A stretch of DNA of 64,000 nucleotides, taken from positions 1-64,000 of the forward strand of contig NZ_QJJQ01000011.1 in NCBI RefSeq assembly GCF_003201975.1, written 5' to 3'. Shown piece by piece: positions 9,467 through 17,340 of this stretch. Both the position numbers and the translations under genes were made by a program. The notes beneath the pieces are model-generated. The model did no database searches and was not told the DNA's origin. It saw only the letters and a program-made list of their open reading frames with translations. The DNA is from Pseudogracilibacillus auburnensis (GTDB lineage: Bacteria; Bacillota; Bacilli; Bacillales; Amphibacillaceae). The number at the start of each line of letters is the position of its first letter. The stretch's first letter is position 1.

Positions 9467-9613
9467 CTACACATTAAATGCCAATAATATTGATTTTCTA
9501 TCATTGTTGCTTGAAATATTGAAAGATAAAAGTTTTGTTAGACTGGGGATTAAAAAGTAGAGTATGTTAAAGGCTTGTCCGACATGAAAAAGGTTAAATA
9601 ACTTCCCCATCAT
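9467..9613 (-). CDS. 48-aa hydrophobic peptide downstream of regulatory module E6
   Basis: ATG at 9613 (or 9610) follows GGGGAT. The product contains KLFNLFHVGQAFNILYFLI and ends in FNV. It begins about 40 bases after the predicted start from module E6 (9657-9737), the same leader length seen before the peptide gene at 19856. A damaged copy with recognisably similar residues (FNL, LYFLI, KLLSF) is at 15340-15444, which supports real coding. Likely a secreted or membrane-active peptide; no family recognised. Confidence 0.5.
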   Translation of the reverse strand: MMGKLFNLFHVGQAFNILYFLIPSLTKLLSFNISSNNDRKSILLAFNV

Positions 9614-9656
9614 TTATCCCCATTTCCAACTATATTACCTCTAATCAGTTACTCAT

Positions 9657-9737
9657 ATAATATCACATAATTCATTCGTATTTACCGCAAAAAATCCCTA
9701 AATTAAAATACTAATTATTTTGGGGATATCCCTAAAT
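9657..9737 (-). promoter_or_regulatory. Composite promoter module E6
   Basis: Read on the - strand: dyad TTTAGGGATATCCCCAAA (9737-9717), a second TTTAGGG half-site, T-tract, GCGGTAAATAC (core GGTAAATAC at 9686-9678), 15 bp, then -10 TATTAT (9662-9657). Same architecture as modules E1-E5. It drives the 48-aa peptide gene. Confidence 0.75.
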
Positions 9738-9789
9738 TTATTGGTGAGTATACAGAAGATCTAATTAAATCAATCATTAAATAGCTTTA

Positions 9790-9916
9790 GCTAAAATTAA
9801 ATTAAACTCACATTCATTCACGCCTTCTCTCCCATTTTGACAAAATCATAAATATGAACAAAGACAATTGCTAATATAATAACGACCGCTTTATTTGAGT
9901 CATTATCTTTATTCAT
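9790..9916 (-). pseudogene. Fragment of a second ABC-permease operon tail
   Basis: Bases 9838-9916 match 17453-17531 closely (GACAAAATCATAAATAT... through CGACCGCTTTATTTGAG), part of the ABC permease gene at 17337. Bases 9790-9835 match the 3' end of the 94-aa gene at 16694. The two pieces are fused by deletion, so this is the stump of a second copy of the peptide/ABC operon. Confidence 0.8.
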
Positions 9917-9933
9917 CACCTACAAAGTTATTT

Positions 9934-10140
9934 ATGAATCAAAAACATCTAATTGTTGCCATCCTTTCGGTTCTTATGGTTGTTTCGTTGTTTAGTAGAA
10001 ATCCCGTTCAGGCTCATTAAGAAAAAGATAGTTTCACAGAACTACAGGCTGCTCCAAAAACAAGACAAGTTGAAAAGATTGATAAAGTTACAAAGCCACC
10101 ATTCTATAAGCATTTTAAACATTCAGCCTATAACTACTAG
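9934..10140 (+). pseudogene. Secreted small protein with in-frame stop
   Basis: ATG at 9934 opens a clear signal peptide: a KH start, then a hydrophobic core through LIVAILSVLMVVSLFS, ending PVQAH. It meets TAA at codon 29, then the frame continues with EKDSFTELQAAPKTRQ to TAG at 10140. The total frame is 69 codons. One stop in an otherwise sensible exported protein suggests a recent nonsense mutation. Not recognised. Confidence 0.55.
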
Positions 10141-10344
10141 ATATCGTGGCTTTCTAACCCTTTATTAGAATCGATGGATATTATACAAATTATTATAAGG
10201 CTACATTGTATAGAATAGATTTACCCTATCCTACCAATTAGGGTATAGACGTATGCAATCCGTTTTGGCTCTTTCAAGATTTGAGTAGAAAATAGATTGT
10301 CATTCTCCTTTCACTTTACGCATTTAAAAATTACCATGATAAAC

Positions 10345-10388
10345 AAATCCCGATTCCTCTTCTAGCAAGATGAATAGGGATTTTTTAC
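10345..10388 (-). terminator. Hairpin after the anti-sigma gene
   Basis: The inverted repeat AAATCCC...GGGATTT with the flanking ATTC/GAAT arms forms a stem directly downstream of the stop at 10392. The T-run is weak, so termination is probable rather than certain. Confidence 0.55.
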
Positions 10389-10391
10389 CAA

Positions 10392-11420
10392 TTATTTTTT
10401 TACAAGTTCTACCTCTCCTAATTCTTCCACGATTAGCTTTAGATTTAGGGAATCGTTATACGAAGTGATAGGGAAGTTTGTTGAAATAACAGTTTTTCCA
10501 TTTTTCTTACTAATTCCAAAATCTTTTGCATGATATTCATTACCCTCTTCGTCGATGATTTTCATCCGATGAGCAAAAGTGTTTTCATCTTCATAAACTC
10601 CATCCACTGAAAAAGTTACATGTAATGACGTTGGATTTGCGTTGGCTTCAGAAACTTGGATGTTCGATTCTGAATCTAGCATTGCGTATTGAACAGTTAT
10701 ATTTGATTTTTCATTATTAGTTATAGGTAGCTCCCAATTTCCATCGATATCCTTCATTTTATCCGCACCATAAAAAATATGGACACTTTCTACCTCTACC
10801 ACCGCATCCTTTAAAGCTGGGATACTCCCTTGATGTGACTCCATTAATACATCAAATTGAACGATTCCCGTTTCGGCATCCAAAATAGGGACATGGTATT
10901 CAAGGCCGGACACGTATCTATTTTCGCCTTTTAAAGTTTTTGTGTCTTGAATAAACTCTTCAATGTAGTCACCGTCTCCATTTTTTATTCGATAATCCAT
11001 TGAAACGTCATTTGCATTCTTTAAAAAGGAAGGATTTTCAAATTCCAATTGAAAACTAATACTCATTTTATTAGCATCTGATAAATAATTGTCTAATGTT
11101 ATTTTAATACCCTGGTTGGTAGCTTCACTATTATTTTCTTGGATATATCCATTATGAACAGCCTCTTCAATACCTTTATCTCCAAAGTTAAAAAATTCGT
11201 TAATACTCGCCATTATCTGTTCATTGGTAAGGACAACTCCAGTTATGATAAGAGCACAAGCGGCGGCAGCAACTTTCTTCCAAATGAAATTGACTTTTTT
11301 CTTTTCTGATTGAGCACGAATAATATCATAGGTTTGATCGAGCGTTTTCCTTACATTAACAGGAATTTCCTTGTCTCCATTCATCAGCTGAGTAAACTCC
11401 TTTTCGAAGTTATTTTTCAT
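10392..11420 (-). CDS. Membrane-anchored anti-sigma factor (DUF4179 type)
   Basis: 342 aa: a cytoplasmic N-terminus of about 45 residues, one TM segment near 50-66 (AAAACALIITGVVL), then a large extracytoplasmic beta-rich domain. This is the layout of DUF4179 anti-sigma/sensor proteins encoded next to ECF sigma factors. Its start overlaps the sigma gene stop by 11 bases, which is strong evidence of coupling. Expected to hold the sigma factor inactive until an envelope signal arrives; the signal is unknown. Confidence 0.85.
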   Translation of the reverse strand: MKNNFEKEFTQLMNGDKEIPVNVRKTLDQTYDIIRAQSEKKKVNFIWKKVAAAACALIITGVVLTNEQIMASINEFFNFGDKGIEEAVHNGYIQENNSEATNQGIKITLDNYLSDANKMSISFQLEFENPSFLKNANDVSMDYRIKNGDGDYIEEFIQDTKTLKGENRYVSGLEYHVPILDAETGIVQFDVLMESHQGSIPALKDAVVEVESVHIFYGADKMKDIDGNWELPITNNEKSNITVQYAMLDSESNIQVSEANANPTSLHVTFSVDGVYEDENTFAHRMKIIDEEGNEYHAKDFGISKKNGKTVISTNFPITSYNDSLNLKLIVEELGEVELVKK

Positions 11421-11940
11421 AAGCAGTCACTCCCTTATTTTTATAATAATTATTTCTTAATATCACTTTGGCTCTAGAGAGTCTGGATTTAATCGTCCCT
11501 TCAGGTTCTTTTAAAAATTCACTCATTTCTCTAATATTTAGGCCAACAATATAGTATAAAATGAGTGCTAATCTATAGACTTCATTTAAACTATTAAGCG
11601 CTTCTTCCAACTCTATTTTCTGAAATTCATCATTTCTTTTATCAGGAATTACATCATTATTCAACATCAAAATGTTTTTATTTTTACTGAGCAAACTGTT
11701 GCATTTATTGATTAAAATTTTACAAATCCAAGTATTAAAATACTCATTGTTTTTTAGCGTATGTAATTTTTCATAAGCCGAAATAATAGCCTCCTGCATA
11801 GCATCAGCTACATCTTCATCATTATTTAACATTCTACTTGCTGTTCGATACAATACATCTTCGTATTGCTTCACAAGTGAAACAAATGCTTCTCCATCCC
11901 CCTTTTTTGCCTTTTTGACTAAGGTTTTTAGTGATCCCAT
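11410..11940 (-). CDS. ECF-type RNA polymerase sigma factor
   Basis: 176 aa when started at ATG 11940, behind a run of G (GGGGGGG about 8 bases upstream); an upstream in-frame ATG at 11976 lacks a ribosome site. Region 2 is seen in YRTASRMLNNDEDVADAMQEA. Region 4 is in LALILYYIVGLNIREMSEFL and KSRLSRAK. Paired with the anti-sigma downstream. A degenerate second copy lies at 14920-15111, on the other side of the ABC operon, so the operon and sigma gene were probably co-duplicated. Confidence 0.92.
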   Translation of the reverse strand: MGSLKTLVKKAKKGDGEAFVSLVKQYEDVLYRTASRMLNNDEDVADAMQEAIISAYEKLHTLKNNEYFNTWICKILINKCNSLLSKNKNILMLNNDVIPDKRNDEFQKIELEEALNSLNEVYRLALILYYIVGLNIREMSEFLKEPEGTIKSRLSRAKVILRNNYYKNKGVTAYEK

Positions 11941-11979
11941 ACAGGTCCCCCCCTGATTATTTATTTCAAATTCCATATT

Positions 11980-12006
11980 GGATACAAAGGGTATTAATTG
12001 GTTACA
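11980..12006 (-). promoter_or_regulatory. Candidate ECF promoter of the sigma/anti-sigma operon
   Basis: On the - strand, TGTAACC (12006-12000) lies upstream of GTATCC (11985-11980). The AACC/GTAT-type pair is typical of ECF promoters. The same block, TGYAACCAATTRATAC, is kept in front of the broken sigma copy (15151-15178), suggesting an autoregulated promoter preserved by selection or by recent duplication. Confidence 0.55.
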
Positions 12007-12063
12007 TTAAATACGAAAATAATTGTGCGTTTAATTAATCATGATATCCGCTGAATTAATTAT

Positions 12064-12100
12064 TGATCATGTACCCATCAAGTGAACAGGTACATGATCA
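12064..12100 (-). terminator. Hairpin between lipoprotein gene and sigma operon
   Basis: Near-perfect stem TGATCATGTACC/GGTACATGATCA, 48 bases downstream of the lipoprotein stop. There is no clean T-run; it may terminate or stabilise the ABC-operon mRNA. Confidence 0.6.
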
Positions 12101-12148
12101 GTTGAAAATCATTACTAGGAACCGTAACGTTCGTACGAATTGATAATA

Positions 12149-12691
12149 TTATTTCGGACTTATAGTCATTTGAATATTTGTACTGTTGTTAGTGAGTTCA
12201 ACCATAACATCTTCTGTATTCATAGCCTCTATTTTATTTTCTTTTACACTCGTCACCAACTCATTCACATCATACGACACTTCTAAAGAAGTGAACAACT
12301 TTTCCAAGGTCGCGATACACTCTTGTTCAATATTAGTAAATTCCGCGCTCGGTTGATCGATCAATATATAAATATATGTGAGAGCTTCATTTTTATCTGC
12401 TGAATCACTTTTATAATCTATTTGGATTAAATGATCCTTCGTTACATATCCCATTTCCGTTTCGTTTAATAAAACATCATTATTTTGTGTTTGCATATTT
12501 TTTCCGAATTGTTCAAGCGTAATTGAAAATGTCTTCATATTTTCCATCTCGGCAATTTCTTCTGGTGTAGCCTCGCTATCATTTGAATCTGAGTTAGGAT
12601 CTCCTGTTAGCCCATAAGGGGAACAGGACGTTAAAAATAACAGACTCATAAAAATATAAGGAATAACTTTATTCAACAATCTCTCCCCCAT
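12149..12691 (-). CDS. Small lipoprotein, last gene of the ABC operon
   Basis: 180 aa with a signal peptide and lipobox LLFLTSC (acylated Cys near 23), then an acidic linker (DPNSDSNDSEATPEE) and a soluble domain. Its start overlaps the end of the ATPase gene by 23 bases. No family recognised. In a self-protection ABC operon such a lipoprotein would sit outside the membrane as an immunity or sensing component; this is inference. Confidence 0.75.
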   Translation of the reverse strand: MGERLLNKVIPYIFMSLLFLTSCSPYGLTGDPNSDSNDSEATPEEIAEMENMKTFSITLEQFGKNMQTQNNDVLLNETEMGYVTKDHLIQIDYKSDSADKNEALTYIYILIDQPSAEFTNIEQECIATLEKLFTSLEVSYDVNELVTSVKENKIEAMNTEDVMVELTNNSTNIQMTISPK

Positions 12692-13295
12692 TCAGCTCAT
12701 ATACTTGATCACATAAATAATCAATTTGCCTATCATCGTGACTCGTTAAAAGAATAGTAGTCCCTTTATTTTTATAATCTAAAATCAGATCTTGAATCTC
12801 TGTAATCGAGTCTTTATCTAATCCATTAAATGGTTCATCCAAAATTAAAATGTGTGGATGTTCCATAATAGCTTGAGCAATTCTAAGGCGTTGCTTCATT
12901 CCTAAAGAGTATTCTTTAACCTTTTTATCTTTTGCATCAATTAAACCCACTTTCTTAAGAGCGAGTAAAACATCATTCTTTGATATCATCTTTTGTATAT
13001 TGGCTAGGGCGAGTAAATTATCCATCCCTGTCAAATAGTTAATAAAAGAGGGTTGTTCAATAATAACCCCTGCATTTTTAATATACTTTTCACTAAAGAT
13101 AATTTGTTTATTATCTACCCATATCTCTCCAATATCAATTTTAGTAAATCCACAAATTGCTTTTAATAGCATTGTCTTACCTGAGCCGTTATGCCCTACA
13201 AATCCAACACAAATCCTTTTTTTAATAGAGATCGAGATGTTTTTTAAGATGACATGGTCTTTCATTTTTTTATTTACATTTTTAATCTCAATCAT
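12669..13295 (-). CDS. ABC transporter ATP-binding protein
   Basis: 208 aa. Walker A GHNGSGKT at 34-41, signature YSLGMKQR, Walker B HILILDEPFNGLD and the switch His in TSHD. It belongs to the short ATPases of peptide- or antibiotic-exporting ABC systems (BcrA/CcmA-like). It sits 11 bases after the 246-aa membrane gene and overlaps the lipoprotein gene, so the three act together. Confidence 0.93.
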   Translation of the reverse strand: MIEIKNVNKKMKDHVILKNISISIKKRICVGFVGHNGSGKTMLLKAICGFTKIDIGEIWVDNKQIIFSEKYIKNAGVIIEQPSFINYLTGMDNLLALANIQKMISKNDVLLALKKVGLIDAKDKKVKEYSLGMKQRLRIAQAIMEHPHILILDEPFNGLDKDSITEIQDLILDYKNKGTTILLTSHDDRQIDYLCDQVYELNGGEIVE

Positions 13296-13306
13296 GTTAT
13301 AACTCC

Positions 13307-14047
13307 CTATTCAATTTCATATTTTACGTTTTTAAGAAATAAGTGAGATAGAAAAATCAGAACGAACCCAATTATTATTCCACCTACAAAATAAGTATCA
13401 TCACCAATAAATACAATACTTATCATTTTCCAATTCAAATCTACAATAAATAAAAATAGAATAGATATAAAAATAACTAAAAGAGCCATTATTTCATTCC
13501 ATTTTATATATACATAAAACATTAATGATGAAAGTCCGATAGAGAGTAGGATGCTCGAAACGGTTAAAAAGACACTTCTCTTAATAAATTTCAACATATC
13601 TTGATAGACTAAAACATCATTAAAATAAATAAAAAGATAAATGGTGGCCACATACATCACAATAAATAGGACAACATTTTGAACATAGGGACCCCTTACT
13701 ATTTTTAAAGCTTCTTGTTTGTTCTTTATTCTTGAATATATGAATTGATGGTAGTTCTTGTTAAGTAATAAATAATAGAAAGAGCCCCAGAAAATAGCCA
13801 ACATATAACATGTAAACGGGCTAATAAAATGAAATACACTATTGCCTTCCATATATTCGAGTTTAACAAAATCAGTATTCACAAAAATTCGATCAAATAC
13901 AGCTTCTTTCGTCAACACAACATGATAATCATTCATATAGGTAACTATGTTTTTATATCCCTGCTTAAAGTTAATGAACCCTAGTAAAATAGCAGATGAA
14001 ATGATTATGATAGATAATATGATTCTATTTTTTATTGCCATATTCAA
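13307..14047 (-). CDS. ABC-type membrane protein (246 aa)
   Basis: About six hydrophobic segments, with an early soluble loop (KQGYKNIVTYMNDYHVV) after the first. No named domain recognised. Position between another multi-TM protein and the ATPase indicates an ABC-2-like permease subunit. Spacing to neighbours is 5 and 11 bases. Confidence 0.75.
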   Translation of the reverse strand: MNMAIKNRIILSIIIISSAILLGFINFKQGYKNIVTYMNDYHVVLTKEAVFDRIFVNTDFVKLEYMEGNSVFHFISPFTCYMLAIFWGSFYYLLLNKNYHQFIYSRIKNKQEALKIVRGPYVQNVVLFIVMYVATIYLFIYFNDVLVYQDMLKFIKRSVFLTVSSILLSIGLSSLMFYVYIKWNEIMALLVIFISILFLFIVDLNWKMISIVFIGDDTYFVGGIIIGFVLIFLSHLFLKNVKYEIE

Positions 14048-14052
14048 ATTCC

Positions 14053-14868
14053 TTATCCTTCAATATTTTTAACTGTCTTATTGACACCTACTGCAAGTAA
14101 TATAAGTGAAATGATAAGTAAAATAACTAACGGTATAAACGTCTCACCAGTTGAATAGAGTGTATTAAATGCTGTGAAACTCGTGAAAATATCAAACCAC
14201 GTACTTTCTGTGTATACACCTAGTTTTCCATATAAGAAATAAATAAGTAGGACCAATAAAATCACTTTATACTCTCGGTCTGTCAGTAAGATTAATGCAC
14301 AAGCTAACAAGCTAAATACAATCGCTAAACTAAAATAAATAGTGCATACCATAAAAACAAAAAATAAGTAGGGATGATTCATATAAAAGTTTTCAGGAAG
14401 AATAGATGAAAAACCACCTATATCATCAATACTTCGATAGACAAACAGTCCTCCGATAGAATAAAAAATTAAAAAGGAAACAACAACAGTCACCGCTGAC
14501 AACAATACATATTGCATCACATCTTTATAAATCGCTTTTTTAAACGAAGGGTAACGATGTCTCCCGAGCACATATAGACTCCTTTTTTCAACAAATAAAC
14601 CTAATGTTGGTAGGATAAATAGCACTGGGATAAAATTAATTACATAAAACATCGATGCATCTACGAATGTTTCCCATGTTGAAATCTGTTCTAAAAAATT
14701 ATGTCTAATTTCTTTTTTCGTTCCTACTAAATCAGGTGCATTATAATCCATCGTCATAATTTCTAAAAAGTGACTGGCAAATAACCAAGAACTTGTAAGT
14801 CCGCCAATCAAAAAAATGAGCGTTAACAACATAAATCTACTTCTTATTTTAAATTTACTCGGTACCAT
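14053..14868 (-). CDS. ABC-type membrane protein (271 aa)
   Basis: Six hydrophobic segments, with an extracytoplasmic loop between the first two (FLEIMTMDYNAPDLVG). I start it at ATG 14868, preceded by GGAGGAAGAA; the ATG at 14880 lies before that ribosome site. It probably forms the second half of the permease with the 246-aa protein. It directly follows the broken sigma gene, whose promoter may still transcribe this operon. Confidence 0.75.
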   Translation of the reverse strand: MVPSKFKIRSRFMLLTLIFLIGGLTSSWLFASHFLEIMTMDYNAPDLVGTKKEIRHNFLEQISTWETFVDASMFYVINFIPVLFILPTLGLFVEKRSLYVLGRHRYPSFKKAIYKDVMQYVLLSAVTVVVSFLIFYSIGGLFVYRSIDDIGGFSSILPENFYMNHPYLFFVFMVCTIYFSLAIVFSLLACALILLTDREYKVILLVLLIYFLYGKLGVYTESTWFDIFTSFTAFNTLYSTGETFIPLVILLIISLILLAVGVNKTVKNIEG

Positions 14869-14919
14869 TTCTTCCTCCATTTCCTCTTATAAACAGTCGT
14901 CTCATTTAGTACAAAAAAA

Positions 14920-15111
14920 CTTTTGGGCTCCTTTAAAGATTTACTAATTTCTCTAATATTCAATCCACCAATAAAGGATAAAATTAGTATTAACCCGAGA
15001 TAATTGCCTCTACATAGCATCCGCCACGTCTTCATCAATATTTAACAATCTAATTGCTGTTTGATGTAACACACTTTTCTCTTTTTGACTAAATCTTTTC
15101 AGTGTTCCTAT
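14920..15111 (-). pseudogene. Degenerate second ECF sigma gene
   Basis: Clearly related to the intact gene at 11410-11940: the former start (15111) is now ATA, the N-terminal reading (SLK..VKKAK) and the region-2 part (LLNIDEDVADAM) are visible, then a deletion joins region 4 (LGLILILSFIGGLNIREIS, KSLKEPK). Frameshifts and internal loss make it non-functional. It shows that the ABC operon was once preceded by its own sigma gene. Confidence 0.85.
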
Positions 15112-15150
15112 GCAGACACCCCTTATTCGTATTTTGTTTTTCAATATATT

Positions 15151-15178
15151 AGATAGGGAAGAGTATCAATTGGTTGCA
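15151..15178 (-). promoter_or_regulatory. Conserved ECF-like promoter before the broken sigma gene
   Basis: TGCAACC (15178-15172) and a TATC-type -10 keep the spacing and flanking bases seen at 11980-12006. It could place the ABC operon under the surviving sigma factor. Confidence 0.45.
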
Positions 15179-15339
15179 TTTAAATAAAATAATTTTATTG
15201 TCGCTTTTGAAAAAGGTTATTTGATCACTAAGATCCAGGGAGAACGAAAAAACTCGCACACACTAACCAAGGTGAACGTAACCAATGGATGGTACTTATC
15301 ACAGGATTTCGTGAGGCAAGTTACTTAGAAGGAATAAAA

Positions 15340-15444
15340 TGAAATATAGAAATGATAAAAGTTTCATTATGCTGGATATTAAAAAGTAGAGGGTATGATG
15401 AAAGCATGTTCGACATTTATAAATAAGGTTAAAGAAATTCCCAT
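15340..15444 (-). pseudogene. Broken copy of the 48-aa peptide gene
   Basis: Aligns with 9467-9613 but has a 1-base loss near the start (ATGGGAATTTC against ATGGGGAAGTTATTT). The expected frame gives FFNLIYK, LYFLISS and KLLSF, matching the intact peptide at spaced positions. Roughly 55 bases carrying the -10 and leader are also missing between it and module E7. Confidence 0.7.
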
Positions 15445-15453
15445 AATTCATTC

Positions 15454-15510
15454 GTATTTATCGCAGAAAACCCCTAAATTAAATACTAATTATTATAGGG
15501 ATTTCCTAAA
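15454..15510 (-). promoter_or_regulatory. Decayed promoter module E7
   Basis: On the - strand: TTTAGGAAATCCCTAT dyad (15510-15495), TTTAGGGG half-site, T-tract and GCGATAAATAC (core 15462-15454), all as in E6. The expected -10 position holds ATTTCT because of the deletion described for the broken peptide gene. Probably inactive. Confidence 0.7.
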
Positions 15511-15930
15511 TTTATTGATAAGTATACGAATCTAGTTTATTATTTGTGAAGATTTATCTAAAGTGATTTCAAAATTATATTAGATGATTTTTTTCATTCC
15601 AAATACCGAAATGTGAGAATGTTATTGGTTACAAATGTTGATTTTACGTTATACTTTAAAAAGCGGGTCAACACTCCAAATATTGTAAATAAAAAAGAAT
15701 CCTTCACAGTAACCAAATCCTTGGTATTCCAACAAAGAAAAAAACCAGGAACTAAACAAATAAGAATGATATCTTGAAATAAATTGAAATCGAATGTAAA
15801 TTTGGAGAAGACAAGCACCGTACGGCATGAACCTTATTTGGTCAAGCTTCAACAGACAAGAATATGAACGTATATTTAAATGGCTAATAGTTTTGCGTTA
15901 TGCTACTTCATACATAGGAGGAGAGGTCGG
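15511..15930. other. Intergenic sequence with short unexplained frames
   Basis: A + strand frame from about 15618 (MLLVTNVDFTLYFKK..., about 52 codons) has no ribosome site, and another open stretch runs into the start of the next gene. I do not regard either as a gene. The upstream stretch 15179-15340 also holds no supported gene. Confidence 0.4.
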
Positions 15931-16452
15931 TTGAAAAATAATACGAATGTATTAGTTTATAAGTATAATGGAAAACTTCACTATCAATGGGAGGCTTCAA
16001 TAATAGAGTATACAGAAAACTATATAGTGGTTTACGGGACACCCGAAAGAAAATTAATTCACCATACAAAAGGTAAGATTTTTGATTGCAATACTTACTC
16101 AATAGAATATTATCCTTTACGTAAGTGGTTTACGGTCAACATTGACATTGATGAGGATGGAAATCATGAATATTATTGTAATATCTGTATACCACCTAAA
16201 ATCATAAAAGGAAATATCTGTTTTACAGATTTAGACATAGACGTAATTAGGAATAAAAAAGGGTTCTGGACAATTGTAGATGAAGATGAATTTGAAGAAA
16301 ATTCAATTAAAATGTGTTATCCAACATATATAATTGAAAATAGTAAAAGATCATTAAACGACTTGTTATTTAAAATAAAAGAAGAACGATATCCATTCAA
16401 TGGATTTTTCGAAAAATATATTAACGAGTTAGGTAAAGGGGGAATTAATTAG
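15931..16452 (+). CDS. DUF402-domain protein
   Basis: 173 aa from TTG 15931, behind AGGAGG at 15917-15922 (an upstream ATG at 15880 has no ribosome site). It shows the DUF402 pattern: an aromatic N-terminal barrel, then YCNICIPPKI, FTDLDIDVI and IVDEDEFEEN with its acidic metal-binding residues. Family members include FomD and Bacillus nucleoside-diphosphate/triphosphate phosphatases acting with divalent metal. It is the only + strand gene in this part of the island and its role here is unclear. Confidence 0.8.
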   Translation: MKNNTNVLVYKYNGKLHYQWEASIIEYTENYIVVYGTPERKLIHHTKGKIFDCNTYSIEYYPLRKWFTVNIDIDEDGNHEYYCNICIPPKIIKGNICFTDLDIDVIRNKKGFWTIVDEDEFEENSIKMCYPTYIIENSKRSLNDLLFKIKEERYPFNGFFEKYINELGKGGIN

Positions 16453-16583
16453 GCATCATCTTTACTTGATTGGTCGTGAATCCGTTTCTAGGGTTATTGA
16501 AAGTTTTTTTACCCAAGGTGATCGTTCTTAGACTAATGGATTAACTCTCGCATCGGGAATGAGTCCTTCACATTTTCTTTTTT

Positions 16584-16632
16584 CGTACTTACTGAAAAAA
16601 TCCGTAGGTTAAAATTTGAGGTATACCCTAAA
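16584..16632 (-). promoter_or_regulatory. Degenerate promoter module E8
   Basis: The - strand dyad TTTAGGGTATACCTCAAA (16632-16615) is intact, but the downstream part is reduced to ACGGATTTTTTCAGTAAGTACG with shortened spacing and no good -10. It sits just after the peptide/ABC operon, as E6 sits after the broken second operon. Confidence 0.5.
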
Positions 16633-16693
16633 TTTATTGGTATTTGTACTATTAAAACAAACATTTAGTTATGAAATCAAATTAAACCTACAT

Positions 16694-16978
16694 TCATTTA
16701 CTTCTTCTCTTCCACTTTTTTGGTATCAAGAGAGGAATCAAATAATAAAGGCTAGTTCCTAAAAGTAGGGATAGAAATAAACCTAAATTAGTCGCTTTTG
16801 AATAGAATGTATCACCATTTATTTCAATGATATATAAAGGAAAGTTGAAAATTGCAGGTTTTGAATTGATATCAGAATAGCCTAAGAGAAATAAAACAAT
16901 GGGTGCAGCCATAACAATAATCATATAAATAATTACTAAGCTAATTCCTCCAAATAATGCCTTAAAAAACGTCATCAT
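16694..16978 (-). CDS. Small membrane protein at the end of the peptide/ABC operon
   Basis: 94 aa with two to three hydrophobic segments and a basic end (PKKWKRRSK). It starts 2 bases after the M50-peptidase gene stop. No domain recognised; probably an immunity or accessory protein of the operon. A fragment matching its 3' end occurs near 9790-9835. Confidence 0.65.
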   Translation of the reverse strand: MMTFFKALFGGISLVIIYMIIVMAAPIVLFLLGYSDINSKPAIFNFPLYIIEINGDTFYSKATNLGLFLSLLLGTSLYYLIPLLIPKKWKRRSK

Positions 16979-16980
16979 AT

Positions 16981-17340
16981 TTATCGCTCCATTTCTTTCA
17001 TACTACTTAAAGCATTTTTTCCATCTGGAAACATAGGATGCAAAAATAGCAAATTCAATATTGCTAACAGAAACATTAATGAAGTAAATTGGGATGTGAA
17101 CATACCCGTGATAACTATCGCAATAAGTAAAGGAAAAGCAGATCCAGAAATCGCAACAATTAGATTTTTAAAAGGTTTTTTATACTTTATATGTGTAACA
17201 TAGATATGCTTCAAACCTATTTTAATCCTAAAATCATAAATCCTTCTTCCTTCTGTTACATTAAAAATCATAATGCATATGATATGACCCAATTCATGCA
17301 ATACAAACGTAAGAATCATTGCCAAAATGAAGGCCATCAT
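16981..17340 (-). CDS. Short M50-like membrane metallopeptidase
   Basis: 119 aa with the zinc motif HELGH at 15-19 in a TM helix and the distal LHPMFPDGKN, matching the NPxPxxDG-type third ligand motif of site-2-protease relatives. Such compact M50 proteins occur in Bacillus peptide operons beside ABC genes (yydH is an example). Its start overlaps the permease stop (ATGA). Likely role: intramembrane processing of the peptide precursor encoded at 19566, or immunity. Confidence 0.75.
   Translation of the reverse strand: MMAFILAMILTFVLHELGHIICIMIFNVTEGRRIYDFRIKIGLKHIYVTHIKYKKPFKNLIVAISGSAFPLLIAIVITGMFTSQFTSLMFLLAILNLLFLHPMFPDGKNALSSMKEMER

Noticed and set aside
15618-15776. About 52-codon + strand frame starting MLLVTNVDF
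   Set aside because: No ribosome site, no second copy and no recognised family.
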